Part shown: positions 16,825 through 25,781 of the stretch, piece after piece
Layout of the letters: every line of letters begins with the position of its first letter
Position numbering within the stretch: the stretch's first letter is position 1
Assembly: GCA_027486405.1 (NCBI GenBank)
Contig: JAIXPD010000018.1
Coordinates: 1 to 57,377 of the forward strand
Direction of reading: 5' to 3'
Source: Azospirillum sp.
GTDB taxonomy: Bacteria > Pseudomonadota > Alphaproteobacteria > Azospirillales > Azospirillaceae
DNA: 57,377 nucleotides
The notes under the pieces: generated by a model
The model's database searches: none
What the model was told of the DNA's origin: nothing
The model's input: only the letters and a program-made list of their open reading frames with translations
Translations under genes and position numbers: made by a program

Positions 16825-17681
16825 CGGGCGGCTCCGTAATTCGGGTGCCAGGCCAGCAGGCGACGTTCGAGCGCACGGGCGAGGCTGTCGGCCCCGACGC
16901 CGATCAGCGCGTAAATGACGATGGTCAGCACGATCACGTCGGTGCGCAGGAACTCCCGCGCGTCCATCGCCAGGAAGCCCAATCCGGCCTGCGCGCCGAT
17001 GGTTTCCGCCACCACCAACGCCAGCCAGGCGGTGGCCAGCGCGTAACGCACGCCGGTCAGGATCGACGGCAGGGCGCCGGGCAGAATGACGCGGCGGATC
17101 AACAGCGCGGTGCTCAACCCCTGAACCCGGCCAAGCTCCAACAGCTTGGGATCGACCTGACGGATGCCCAGTGTGGTGTTGATGTAGATCGGGAAGGCCA
17201 CGCCCAGCGAGACCAGAAAGATCTTTTGCCCTTCGCCCACGCCGAACCAGACGATGACCAGGGGCAGCAGGGCCAGAAAGGGAATGGCGCGGATCATCTG
17301 GACGCTGCGGTCGATGGCGGCCTCGGCCAGGCGGGAAAAGCCGACCAGCGTTCCCAGCGCGAAACCGACCCCGCCCCCCAGCGTGAAGCCAACCGCCGCG
17401 CGCAACAGGCTGACGCCCAGATCATGCGGCAGGCTGCCCGCCAGGGTGAGCTTGACCGCCGTCGCCAGAACCTTGCTGGGGGCTGGCAAAATCTGCGGCG
17501 ACAGCCAGCCGTTGCGGGCCAACGCCTCCCAAACCAGAACCAGCAGGACCGGCGCGATCCAGGATATGGCGATCAAACCGCGCGGGCCGACGGCGGTCCC
17601 GCCCGGTCCGCGCCGGTCGTTCGACCGCTGGCGCTGGTGGAGCGGGGTGGCTGTGATGGATGTGTGTTCGATGGCGCTCAT
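16821..17681 (-). CDS. ssuC: Sulfonate ABC transporter permease SsuC
   Basis: This 286-aa inner-membrane permease shows six hydrophobic segments (first LIAISWIAPVLLVLVWEAL) and the conserved block PFLALLPLVIVWFGVGEGQKIFL. The coupling loop contains QGLSTALLIRRVILPGALPS near 190. The ATG at 17679-17681 is chosen because upstream codons read Pro-rich spacer. It lies 31 bp after sfnG and is coupled to ssuB. Confidence 0.92.
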   Translation of the reverse strand: MSAIEHTSITATPLHQRQRSNDRRGPGGTAVGPRGLIAISWIAPVLLVLVWEALARNGWLSPQILPAPSKVLATAVKLTLAGSLPHDLGVSLLRAAVGFTLGGGVGFALGTLVGFSRLAEAAIDRSVQMIRAIPFLALLPLVIVWFGVGEGQKIFLVSLGVAFPIYINTTLGIRQVDPKLLELGRVQGLSTALLIRRVILPGALPSILTGVRYALATAWLALVVAETIGAQAGLGFLAMDAREFLRTDVIVLTIVIYALIGVGADSLARALERRLLAWHPNYGAAR

Positions 17682-17712
17682 GGGGATCTCCGCCGCGTGG
17701 GGGGACGCCGGG

Positions 17713-18796
17713 CTATTCGGCGGCTGCGCGCGCGGGACGGTCGGTTGCAACCGTTTTGCCGACGCGCGGGAAAATTTCGGCGGCGAAGCGCCGCAGTTCG
17801 GATCGCAACGGTTGGAATTGCAGCATGAACAGCTCGATCCCGGCGGCGTGGAAGGCCTGGATGCGTTCGGCGAACTGATCGTGGCTGCCGACCAGACCGG
17901 CGGCGGTGCCGCCGTTGCTGCCGATCCGCACCGATTTCGCCATGGTCTGGTGCATCACCACCTTGGGATCGGAGTTGCCGCGCTGGACCGCGCGGATGTC
18001 CGCATCCTTCTCGGCCAGGGTCAGCAGATGCTCGTAATAGTCTTGGGCCTCCGCCTCCGTGTCGCGGGCGATGACGAAGGCCGACAGGCCGAAGCGCAGC
18101 GGCGCGCCGCTGCGGGGGGCGGAGGCGCAGATCGGCGATCAGCGTCTGGACGTCGGCCAGCGGTTGGCCGTTGATGAACCACACGTCGCCATGGTCGGCG
18201 ACCAGCGCGCGGGCCGGTTCGGATTCGCCGCCGACATAGATCGACGGGCGTGGGCGGAACAGATCCTTCGGGGTCAGCGCGTAGTCGGTGATGGTGAAAT
18301 GGTCGCCCTGATGGGTGACGCGTTCCCCGGCGATCAGGCGCGAGACGACGGAAATCCATTCCCGGCCATAGGCGTAACGGTCGTCATGCTCGCCAAAGGG
18401 GATGCCCGCCTTTTCGAACTCCACCCGGTTCCAGGCGTTGACCAGGTTGAGGCCGAAGCGCCCGCCGCTGATGTTTTCGATTTGCAGGGCCATCTTGGCC
18501 AGAAAGACCGGATGGTGGATGTAGGGCTTGATGGCGGCGATGATCTCGATGCGGCTGGTCAGCGCGGCCAACGCGGCGGCGGCGGTCCAGGTTTCGAGCT
18601 GGTCATGGTTGGGCAGATGCGGGTTGACCGTGTGCTGCGCGACCAGGGTGGAATCAAACCCCAGCGCCTCGGCCTCCAGCACCACGGCGCGGTTGTGCTC
18701 CCACGAGGCGTCGAACGGTTCGGCGGGATCCTGCAACGCGGCGCGGGGACCATGGACCGGTGCCCAAACACCAAACCGGATGGCGGAAGTCGCCAT
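17713..18796 (-). pseudogene. sfnG: Dimethylsulfone monooxygenase SfnG, one-base frameshift
   Basis: From ATG 18794-18796 the frame reads IRFGVWAPVHGPRAALQDP, SLVAQHT-like STLVAQHTVNPHLPNHD and RFGLNLVNAWNRVEFEKAGI, all typical of SfnG, which converts dimethylsulfone to methanesulfinate with FMNH2. At about 18112-18120, in a run of six G (plus strand), the frame shifts by one base; the rest (KVVMHQTMAKSVRIGSNGGT, AERIQAFHAAGIELFMLQF) is intact in the next frame. Total length 1084 nt is one base over a 360-aa gene, close to the family length. A slippage error in sequencing, a real mutation or phase-variable slippage are all possible. It heads the sfnG-ssuCBA-sfnB operon. Confidence 0.85.
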
Positions 18797-18899
18797 GGCA
18801 ATCGTCCTTATCGTCTGGGGCTGTCGCAAAAGGGGTGTGCCCAAGGGGGGGAGAGCGCGGTTGCGCCGTTCTGTTCTCGACGGCGGCGATGCGCCCGCA

Positions 18900-18975
18900 A
18901 AATCTCGATTACACTAGTAGGTAAGTCAATATATAAATTATAACAACACTAGAAAAATGTTTTTATAAGGCGAGG
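18900..18975 (-). promoter_or_regulatory. Promoter island of sfnG-ssuCBA
   Basis: The spacer between sfnG and bioR has an AT-rich core. On the minus strand it has TTGACT (plus 18924-18929) followed by TACCTACTAGTGTAATC. The recurring ATAGAC/ATAGGA box is weak here (GTAGGTAAG). The divergent bioR promoter uses the other side of this 225-bp spacer. Confidence 0.4.
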
Positions 18976-19008
18976 CGCTTGGACGCTTGGCGGCACCGCC
19001 CGTTGGAA

Positions 19009-19018
19009 TTATCTATAA
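19009..19018. promoter_or_regulatory. BioR operator before bioR
   Basis: The perfect palindrome TTATCTATAA ends 3 bp before the bioR ATG. This is the published BioR recognition sequence of Alphaproteobacteria. Its position at the start codon suggests autoregulation with a very short leader. Confidence 0.85.
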
Positions 19019-19021
19019 AAC

Positions 19022-19645
19022 ATGACGAAATCGAAAGACGACACCATCGCCGCGCGCATCGGCAAGGCGCTTGCCGACCGCATCATCGCCGGGACTCTGG
19101 AGCCGGGATCCCGGCTTGGCCAGGATCACATCGCCGAGGAGTTCGGGGCCAGCCATGTGCCGGTGCGCGAGGCGTTCCGGCGGCTGGAGGCGCAAGGGCT
19201 GGTGGTCAGCGAACCGCGCCGGGGGGTGCGGGTCGCCAGCTTCAGCATGGCGGAGGTCAAGGAGGTGGCCGAGATGCGAGCCGCCTTGGAGGTGTTGGCG
19301 CTGCGCCACGCCGCGCCGCATCTGACCCCGGCCATCCTGGACGAGGCGGAGGAGGCGACCAGGGCCGGTGACAAGGCGGGCGATGTTCAGGCGTGGGAGG
19401 ACGCCAACCGCAACTTCCATCGCCTGATTCTCAACCCCTGTGGGATGCCCCGGCTGCTGGCATCAATCGCCGATCTGCACATGGCCAGCGCGCGATTCCT
19501 GTTTTCGGGGTGGCGGGCTGAATGGGAAGCGCCGACGGACCGGGACCACCGGGCGATTCTCGACGCGCTGCGGGCGGGAAAGCTGGACATCGCCGCGTCC
19601 GTGCTGGCCCGGCACGTCCAGTGGGTCGGTCGTAAACCTCGTTAA
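19022..19645 (+). CDS. bioR: BioR, GntR-family repressor of biotin genes
   Basis: This 207-aa regulator has an N-terminal winged helix (ADRIIAGTLEPGSRLGQDHIAEEFGASHVPVREA broken by normal GntR spacing, residues 18-52) and a C-terminal FCD-type helical domain (EMRAALEVLALRHAAPHL, then NFHRLIL with a metal-type His and ARHVQWV near the end). Identity as BioR rests on two TTATCTATAA operators, one at its own start and one before bioY, and on linkage to bioY-bioB. BioR represses biotin synthesis and uptake when biotin is sufficient. Confidence 0.88.
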   Translation: MTKSKDDTIAARIGKALADRIIAGTLEPGSRLGQDHIAEEFGASHVPVREAFRRLEAQGLVVSEPRRGVRVASFSMAEVKEVAEMRAALEVLALRHAAPHLTPAILDEAEEATRAGDKAGDVQAWEDANRNFHRLILNPCGMPRLLASIADLHMASARFLFSGWRAEWEAPTDRDHRAILDALRAGKLDIAASVLARHVQWVGRKPR

Positions 19646-19750
19646 ATCAAAGCATTGCGTCGCCCGGTTGGGCGTTGGGAGGGCGTTGGCGCAGCGGGCT
19701 GTTGCCAAGATTGGACATCCGTGTCTTTCTTTAGCGATAGAAAGTGAAAA

Positions 19751-19760
19751 TTATCTATAA
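19751..19760. promoter_or_regulatory. BioR operator before bioYB
   Basis: A second perfect TTATCTATAA lies 23 bp before the bioY ATG, ahead of the ribosome site AAGGA. It is identical to the operator before bioR and predicts coordinated control of bioR and bioYB. Confidence 0.85.
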
Positions 19761-19783
19761 TTTCTCGCCGAAGGAAACACCGC

Positions 19784-20389
19784 ATGACCCACGCCGTCGC
19801 ACGACCCGCCGCCGCAAGGCTGTTTGACAGCCCACAGGCCAAGCTTGCCCGGACGGTTCTCACCGTTCTGGTGGGGGCCGCCCTGGTGACGCTCGCCGCC
19901 AAGACGCAGATTCCGTTTTGGCCGGTGCCGATGACGCTGCACACCCTGGCCGTGATGGCTCTTGCCGTGGCCTTTGGGCCGCGCGTCGCCGTTTCGATCC
20001 TGTTGACCTATCTGGCGAGCGGGGCCGCCGGGCTGCCGGTCTTCTCCGGTTCGCCGGAGCGCGGCGTCGGCCTCGCCTACATGGTCGGGCCGACGGGCGG
20101 CTATCTGCTGGGTTATCTCGCCGCCGCCGGGGTGGTGGGGGCGTTGGCGCGCGGCGCGGGCCTTGTTGGCCGGGTCGGCGCGATGCTCGCCGGGTTGGCG
20201 CTGGTGTATCTGTTCGGCGTGGCGTGGCTGGCCGTCTTCGTGCCGGTGGACCGGCTTCTTGCGGTCGGCGTCGCGCCGTTCCTGCTGGGCGACCTGCTGA
20301 AGATCGGTGTCGTCGCGGTGGGCGGGGCGTTGCTGCCGGGTGTGCGCGGCTGGGTCCGGGGTGTCCGGTTTTGGGGTGATCGGTCGTGA
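19784..20389 (+). CDS. bioY: Biotin transporter substrate-binding membrane protein BioY
   Basis: This 201-aa integral membrane S-component binds and imports biotin. The BioY signature is visible: [19 protein letters not shown] (about 45-63), then [14 protein letters not shown] and [11 protein letters not shown], with six hydrophobic segments. No ECF ATPase (bioM) or BioN lies beside it, so it may act alone or with a shared energising module. It overlaps bioB by 4 bp. Confidence 0.93.
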   Translation: MTHAVARPAAARLFDSPQAKLARTVLTVLVGAALVTLAAKTQIPFWPVPMTLHTLAVMALAVAFGPRVAVSILLTYLASGAAGLPVFSGSPERGVGLAYMVGPTGGYLLGYLAAAGVVGALARGAGLVGRVGAMLAGLALVYLFGVAWLAVFVPVDRLLAVGVAPFLLGDLLKIGVVAVGGALLPGVRGWVRGVRFWGDRS

Positions 20390-21369
20390 CGGCGGCGGAT
20401 GGAGCGATCCGGCGCGACTGGACCATCGACGGCATCGTCGCCCTGCTCACCCTGCCGTTGCTGGAGCTGGTCGGGCGGGCCAACGCGGCGCATCGTCAGC
20501 ACCATGATCCGAACCGGGTTCAAAAGGCGAGCCTGCTGTCGATCAAGACCGGCGGTTGCCCGGAAAACTGCGCCTATTGCCCGCAATCGGCCCATCACGG
20601 CGAGGTCGATCTGACCCGCGACCGGCTGATGAACCCGGATCAGGTGGTGGCGCTGGCCGCGACCGCGCAGGCGGCGGGGGCCGAGCGGTTTTGCATGGGG
20701 GCGGCGTGGCGGCAGGTGCGCGACGGCGCGGAGTTCGACGCGGTTCTCGCCATGGTGAAGGGGGTGCGGGCGCTGGGCATGGAGGCGTGCGTCACGCTGG
20801 GCATGCTCAAACCGCACCAGGCGGAGCGGCTCGCCGCCGCCGGTCTGACCGCCTACAACCACAATCTCGACACCAGCCCGGAGTTTTACGGGCAGATCGT
20901 CACCACGCGGACCTACGCGGATCGGCTGGACACGCTGGCCATCGTCCGGTCCTTCGGCATCGATCTGTGCTGCGGCGGCATCATCGGCATGGGCGAGACG
21001 GTTCGGGACCGGGCGGCCATGCTGCATGTTCTGTCCGCGATGGATCCGCACCCCGAAAGCGTGCCGATCAACGCGCTGGTTCCGGTCGCCGGAACGCCGC
21101 TGGCCGACCGTCCCCCCATCGATCCGTTGGAGTTGGTGCGGACGGTGGCGGCGACCCGTCTTGTCCTGCCGACATCGGTGGTGCGGCTGTCCGCCGGTCG
21201 CTCCGCCCTCAACCGCGAGGCGCAGATCCTGTGTCTGGTCGCCGGGGCCAACTCCCTGTTCTACGGCGACCGGCTGCTGACCACGCCCAACGCTGACGTC
21301 GGCATGGATTCCGAGCTGTTCTCCGCGCTGGGCGAACCGGCCTTGGCGGGCGCTGGTTCCCCAAACTGA
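20386..21369 (+). CDS. bioB: Biotin synthase BioB (radical SAM)
   Basis: This 327-aa radical-SAM enzyme inserts sulfur into dethiobiotin. The radical cluster motif CPENCAYC gives Cys58, Cys62 and Cys65. The cysteines for the second cluster, the sulfur donor, follow in the usual order: [17 protein letters not shown] and [13 protein letters not shown]. Start is a GTG at 20386 coupled to the bioY stop (GTGA). It has ordinary Met and Cys content, unlike the sulfur-scavenging proteins. Other biotin genes (bioFDA) are not in the window. Biotin synthesis consumes cluster sulfur, which fits the theme. Confidence 0.95.
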   Translation: MTAADGAIRRDWTIDGIVALLTLPLLELVGRANAAHRQHHDPNRVQKASLLSIKTGGCPENCAYCPQSAHHGEVDLTRDRLMNPDQVVALAATAQAAGAERFCMGAAWRQVRDGAEFDAVLAMVKGVRALGMEACVTLGMLKPHQAERLAAAGLTAYNHNLDTSPEFYGQIVTTRTYADRLDTLAIVRSFGIDLCCGGIIGMGETVRDRAAMLHVLSAMDPHPESVPINALVPVAGTPLADRPPIDPLELVRTVAATRLVLPTSVVRLSAGRSALNREAQILCLVAGANSLFYGDRLLTTPNADVGMDSELFSALGEPALAGAGSPN

Positions 21370-21392
21370 GACTTGGACCTGACCCATGGAAA

Positions 21393-21419
21393 GCCCGTCG
21401 CCCGGCGAGGGCGACGGGC
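21393..21419. terminator. Hairpin between convergent bioB and monooxygenase genes
   Basis: GCCCGTCGCC and GGCGACGGGC form a perfect 10-bp stem with a 7-base loop, located between the bioB stop (21369) and the stop of the convergent gene (21428). There is no clear T tract, so it is a candidate bidirectional terminator. Confidence 0.5.
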
Positions 21420-21427
21420 GACGGAGA

Positions 21428-22762
21428 TCAGGGCAAGGTCGAAACGGGGCGGGGCAGGCCGAAATGATCGCGCAGGGTGGTTCCCTCATACTCGGTGCGG
21501 AACAGGCCACGCTCTTGCAGGATCGGCACGACCTGTTCGACGAAATCATCCAGCCCGCCGGGGAAATAGGGCGGCATGATGTTGAAGCCGTCCGCCGCAC
21601 CCCCCTCAAACCAGCGTTGCAGATCGTCGGCGATCTCGACCGCCGTGCCGCAGACCAGATGATGACCGCGCCCGGCGGCGACGCGCTGGGCCAACTGGCG
21701 GATGGTCAGATTCTCGCGACGGGCCAGGGCGATCAGCAATTGCGACCGGCTTTGCAACTGTTCGGACGGCGGCAGGTCCGGCAGCGGCCCATCCAGATCA
21801 TAGACCGACACGTCGGTCCCCAGCCGTTCGTTCAGCAGCGGCAGGGCGTGCTGCGGGTCGGTCCAGCCTTCCAGCGTGGCCAGCTTGTCGCGGGCCTCCT
21901 GGGTGGTGCGCCCGATGATCGGCAGGAAACCCGGCATGATCGCCAGACTGTCGGGGCCGCGCCCTTGGGCGGGCAGGCGCGCCTTGAGGCTGGCGTAAAA
22001 GGCTTGCGCCTCCTCGAAGGTCTGTTGGGCGGTGAAAACAACGTCCGCCGTGCGCGCCGCCAGATCCTGGCCGGGGCCGGACGAGCCGGCCTGCACGATC
22101 ACCGGATGGCCCTGCGGCGGGCGGGGGATGTTCAGCGGCCCCTTGACCGAGAAATATTTGCCAACATGGTTGAGGATGCGCAGCTTGGAGACGTCGGCGT
22201 AGACGCCGCTCTCCTTGTCCTTGGGGAAAGCGCCGTCGCCCCAACTGTCCCACAGCCCCTTGACGACGTCGACGAACTCCTGGGCCACCGCGTAACGTTC
22301 GTCATGGTCGGGGTGGCTGGCCCCGAAATTGGCGGCGGTGCGGGCGTAGGAGGTCGTCACCACGTTCCACGCCGCGCGCCCGCCGCTGAGATGGTCGATG
22401 GAGGCGAAGGCGCGGGCCAGATGGAACGGTTCGCCATAGGTCGTCGATGCGGTGGCGACCAGACCGATCCGGCTGGTGGACATGGCCAGCGCGGTCAGCA
22501 GGGTCAGCGGCTCGAACCGGGCGATCATCGACGGGTGGGCGTCCGCACCGCTGGTCAGGCCGTCGGCCAGGAACAGCATGTCGAACTTGGCGCGTTCGGC
22601 GGTGGCGGCGATCCGTTGCAGATGGGCCAGATTTTCCGAGCCGGAATCCGCGCCCGGATAGCGCCACCCGGCGACATGATGCCCGGCACCCTGAAGGAAA
22701 AGGCCGAGGTGAAGGCTGCGTTTGGGCGGAGTCATGACGGAGTCTTTCTGATGGATGGGCAT
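21428..22762 (-). CDS. NtaA/SnaA/DszA-family FMN-dependent monooxygenase
   Basis: This 444-aa luciferase-fold protein uses FMNH2 and oxygen. Family marks are GHHVAGWRYPGAD near 25, ASIDHLSGGRAAWNVVT, PPQGHPVIVQAGSSGPGQD and the C-terminal GLFRTEYEGTTLRDHFGLPRP. DszA and relatives open sulfone or amine rings; the substrate here is unknown. The start is either ATG 22762 or ATG 22735; a GGAGGG about 14 bp upstream favours the first. It is the last gene of the operon that runs from 27376, so it should act on what that ABC system imports. Confidence 0.87.
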   Translation of the reverse strand: MPIHQKDSVMTPPKRSLHLGLFLQGAGHHVAGWRYPGADSGSENLAHLQRIAATAERAKFDMLFLADGLTSGADAHPSMIARFEPLTLLTALAMSTSRIGLVATASTTYGEPFHLARAFASIDHLSGGRAAWNVVTTSYARTAANFGASHPDHDERYAVAQEFVDVVKGLWDSWGDGAFPKDKESGVYADVSKLRILNHVGKYFSVKGPLNIPRPPQGHPVIVQAGSSGPGQDLAARTADVVFTAQQTFEEAQAFYASLKARLPAQGRGPDSLAIMPGFLPIIGRTTQEARDKLATLEGWTDPQHALPLLNERLGTDVSVYDLDGPLPDLPPSEQLQSRSQLLIALARRENLTIRQLAQRVAAGRGHHLVCGTAVEIADDLQRWFEGGAADGFNIMPPYFPGGLDDFVEQVVPILQERGLFRTEYEGTTLRDHFGLPRPVSTLP

Positions 22763-22797
22763 GGCGGGTTCGTCTCGTCCCTCCCCGCCTTTTTTTG

Positions 22798-24183
22798 TCA
22801 GGAAACCGGCTGTCCCAGCGCGGCGGTCAGGCCGCGCAGGTCGTCGCGCGTCGTCATGGCGAAGACGCGGGCGGGGACGTCGGCAAAGCGTGGGTCGCGG
22901 TTCGTCGCGTCCTGGAACTTGGCGTCGAGATCCTGCGCGCCCCGGATGCGGTTCACCCGGCGCGAGAGGCTTGAGCCGTCGGTGAAGCGGATGGTCACGT
23001 CGGTGAAGCGGGTCGCCGGATCGTTCGACATGCGCGGCGCGTCCGGGTCGTGATGCCGTTCGACGCGGTTGAGCAGGGCCTGAACCGCCGGGGGAATCGG
23101 CCGGTCGGCGAAGGTCGTCACCCCGAGATCGCCGTGGACGAGGGCCGAGGCGATGACGTATTCGACGCTGAAACGACCCTCGACGCCGTTGGTGGGCCGC
23201 CGCACGACCAGGGCGGCGTCGCCGCCCGGCGGAAAGCTGGCGGTGATCGCCGCGATGCGGTCCGGGTCGATGGCGTGGTCGGCGCGCAGGCCAAGCACCG
23301 CTTCCGCCGCGCAATGGGCCGCCGTGCAGCAGGGAAATTCCTTCAGGATCAGGCCCGGCGTCACGATCTGCCACGGCTCGCCCCAGCCGCGCGTCGCCAG
23401 ATCCGGCTGGGCGGCTCCGGCGCCGAAGGCCGAGAAAACGCTGATGGGGCCGTCGAAGGCGTCGGGCGCGCCGCCGAAGCCTCGGGCGGCCAGACGGGCG
23501 GCGGTCAGCCCGGCTTTCGCGGCGAAACCGGCGTGCCAGGGCTTGGCGTCATAGCCGAATTGCAAACGCAGCCCGGACGATTGCGTGGCGGCGAGACCCA
23601 AGGCGACGGCGATTTGTCCGGCGTCCAGCCGCAAAAGGCGGGCGACCGCCGCCGCTGCGCCGATGCTGCCCAGCGTCGCGGTGGCGTGAAAGCCGATCTC
23701 GTAATGGCGGCTGCCCAGCGCCAGCCCCAGCCGGGCCATGGTTTCCAGCCCGACGATGTGGGCGGCCAGCAGATCCAGCGCGCTGGCACCGCTGTCCTCG
23801 GCCGCCGCGAGCAGGGCGGGAAAAATCACCGTGCCGGGATGGCCGCGCACGCTCGCGTGGACGTCGTCGTAATCCAGCGCGTGACCGGCGTGGCCGTTGG
23901 CGAGCGCCGCCGTGAAGACGTCGGCCCGCGCCGCCCGGCCAATCAGCGTGGCGTCTCCAGCGCCCACGCCGCCCAGCGTGTCCAGCAGGATTGCCAGGGC
24001 GGGATCGGTGGCCCCGGCGATGGCGCAGGCCAGGAAATCGACCAGCGCGACGCGCGCCGCCTGGACCGCTTCGGCGTCGGCCAAGGGATCGGAGGCGACG
24101 ATCCGGCGGGCCAGATCGGCGGTCAGCGATTGTGTGGTGGGCGTGTTTGTGGTGGGCGAACTGGTGGTGAGCGAGGCGGTCAT
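22798..24183 (-). CDS. MmgE/PrpD-family protein
   Basis: This 461-aa protein belongs to the MmgE/PrpD family, which contains 2-methylcitrate dehydratase, cis-aconitate decarboxylase and imino-succinate lyase-type enzymes acting on polycarboxylates. Hallmarks are LVDFLACAIAGATDP, NGHAGHALDYDDVHASVRGHPG and KPWHAGFAAKAGLTAARLA. The first 20 residues are a Thr/Ser/Pro repeat (TTSSPTTNTPTTQ). It overlaps the downstream end of the ATPase gene by 4 bp, so it is tied to an amino-acid-type transporter and an FMN monooxygenase. No prp or citrate gene is near. It probably processes a carboxylated sulfur compound, by inference. Confidence 0.85.
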   Translation of the reverse strand: MTASLTTSSPTTNTPTTQSLTADLARRIVASDPLADAEAVQAARVALVDFLACAIAGATDPALAILLDTLGGVGAGDATLIGRAARADVFTAALANGHAGHALDYDDVHASVRGHPGTVIFPALLAAAEDSGASALDLLAAHIVGLETMARLGLALGSRHYEIGFHATATLGSIGAAAAVARLLRLDAGQIAVALGLAATQSSGLRLQFGYDAKPWHAGFAAKAGLTAARLAARGFGGAPDAFDGPISVFSAFGAGAAQPDLATRGWGEPWQIVTPGLILKEFPCCTAAHCAAEAVLGLRADHAIDPDRIAAITASFPPGGDAALVVRRPTNGVEGRFSVEYVIASALVHGDLGVTTFADRPIPPAVQALLNRVERHHDPDAPRMSNDPATRFTDVTIRFTDGSSLSRRVNRIRGAQDLDAKFQDATNRDPRFADVPARVFAMTTRDDLRGLTAALGQPVS

Positions 24184-24986
24184 CGCGCCCGTCCTTCCGT
24201 TCCGGTGTTGGCGGGTTCGCGGTTGCCCAGCCCGGTGATGAAGGCGGTGACGCGCGGGTTGTCGTTGGTGTGGAAAATCGCGTCCGGCGGGCCTTGCGCC
24301 ACGATGCGCCCGCCTTCGGTGAAGACGACCACGTCGCTGATTTCCTCGGCGAAGCGCATCTCGTGGGTGACAAGGACGGAGGTCAACCCGTCGCGGATCA
24401 GGTCGCGGATGACGGCCAGCACCTCGCCCACCGTTTCGGGGTCGAGCGCCGACGTCACCTCGTCGAACAGCACCAACTCCGGGCGCATGGCCAGGGCGCG
24501 GGCGATGGCGACGCGCTGCTGCTGCCCGCCCGACAATTCGCCGGGATAGGCGCGCTCCTTGCCGGACAGGCGGACCCGATCCAGCAAATCGCGGGCGTGG
24601 CGTTCCACCTCGTCGCGGGGGTGCCCCAGGATGCGCACCGGGGCGATGGCGATGTTCTCCAGCACCGACAGATGCGGGAACAGGTTGAATTGCTGAAAGA
24701 CGAAGCCGATGCGCTTGCGCAGCGCCAGACGGTCGGCCTCGCGGGTCAACTGGTGCAGGGCGGTTCCGGCGACGTGGATCTCCCCCCGCTGCGGCGCGAT
24801 CAGGCCGTTGATGCAGCGCAGGATGGTGGATTTCCCCGATCCCGACGGGCCGATGATCGACAGGGCCTCGCCCGATCGGACGTCCAGATCGACGCCCTTC
24901 AGCACCTCGGTCGCGCCGAAGGACAGATGCACATCGCGCAAGCGCACCAGCGGCGGGCGGGAGTCGGGGGGAACAGGGGTGGTCAT
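24180..24986 (-). CDS. Polar amino-acid (cystine-type) ABC transporter ATPase
   Basis: This 268-aa GlnQ/TcyC-type ATPase has Walker A GPSGSGKST near 49, Q-loop FVFQQFNLFPHLSVLENI, signature LSGGQQQRVAIARAL and Walker [16 protein letters not shown]. It is coupled to the MmgE/PrpD gene by a 4-bp overlap. With two permeases and a binding protein upstream it completes a PAAT-type importer. The sulfur context suggests cystine or a related compound. Confidence 0.9.
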   Translation of the reverse strand: MTTPVPPDSRPPLVRLRDVHLSFGATEVLKGVDLDVRSGEALSIIGPSGSGKSTILRCINGLIAPQRGEIHVAGTALHQLTREADRLALRKRIGFVFQQFNLFPHLSVLENIAIAPVRILGHPRDEVERHARDLLDRVRLSGKERAYPGELSGGQQQRVAIARALAMRPELVLFDEVTSALDPETVGEVLAVIRDLIRDGLTSVLVTHEMRFAEEISDVVVFTEGGRIVAQGPPDAIFHTNDNPRVTAFITGLGNREPANTGTEGRAR

Positions 24987-25007
24987 GATCGGCGCGTCAC
25001 TCTCGGT

Positions 25008-25781
25008 TCAGACGGCGAAACGGCGTTCAAGACGCTGGGTCAGCCGCGAAATCGGGTAGCAATAGGCGAAAAACGAGACGAGGACCGTCAGGTAGACCGC
25101 GATGGTGAAGTCGGTGCGGCGCACCGCCGTGCTGGCGTCGGTGGCGGCGTGCAGCAACTCCCCCACCCCGACGAGGGAGGCCAGGGCCGACCCCATGGCG
25201 ATGGAGGCGTAGAGATTCATCCAGGCGGGCAGGGTGCGGCGCAGGCATTGCGGCAGGATGATCCAGCGCAGCGTCCGCAGCCGGGAAAAGCCCAGCGATC
25301 CGGCGGATTCCCACTGGGCGGTGGGGATGGATTGGATGGCGCCGCGCACGATTTCCGCGATGTGGGCGCTGGCCGGAATCGCCAGACCGACCACCGCCTT
25401 CAGCCAGTCGGGAAAGGCGACGGTTCCCCCCAACAGGGTGATTTCAAAGGGCATGGCGTAGGTGGTGGCGAAAATCAGCACCAGATGCGGCGCGTTGCGG
25501 AAGATGTGCACATAGGTGATCGCGGGCGCGCGGATCCAGCGGGCGGGGGCCAGTTCCATCACGCCGAGAATCAGGCCGATCAGGCTGCCGATGGCGATGG
25601 CCGCCACGCTGATCAGGATGTTCATGGCGAAGCCCTGGGCCAGATAGGGAACCCAGCCGATCAGGATCACCGCCAAATCCGGTTGCAGCGCCGCCCACAG
25701 CGCCGCGACGGCGGCGACCGCCGCCATCACCGGGCGTCCGACCGAATGCGGCACCGGGCGAACCAGCAGACGCGCGCTCAC
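25008..25781 (-). CDS. Polar amino-acid ABC transporter permease 2
   Basis: This 257-aa HisM-type permease has about five membrane segments. Its EAA loop is WESAGSLGFSRLRTLRWIILPQCL near 165. The start is a GTG at 25781 coupled to the stop of the preceding permease gene (GTGA), giving VSARLLVRPVPHSVGRPV. A Met 20 codons later is a possible alternative start. It pairs with the permease at 25778. Confidence 0.87.
   Translation of the reverse strand: MSARLLVRPVPHSVGRPVMAAVAAVAALWAALQPDLAVILIGWVPYLAQGFAMNILISVAAIAIGSLIGLILGVMELAPARWIRAPAITYVHIFRNAPHLVLIFATTYAMPFEITLLGGTVAFPDWLKAVVGLAIPASAHIAEIVRGAIQSIPTAQWESAGSLGFSRLRTLRWIILPQCLRRTLPAWMNLYASIAMGSALASLVGVGELLHAATDASTAVRRTDFTIAVYLTVLVSFFAYCYPISRLTQRLERRFAV

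Noticed and set aside
16845..18174. Plus-strand frames across ssuC and sfnG
   Set aside because: They are antisense to clear family members and show only Arg/Gln-rich translation.
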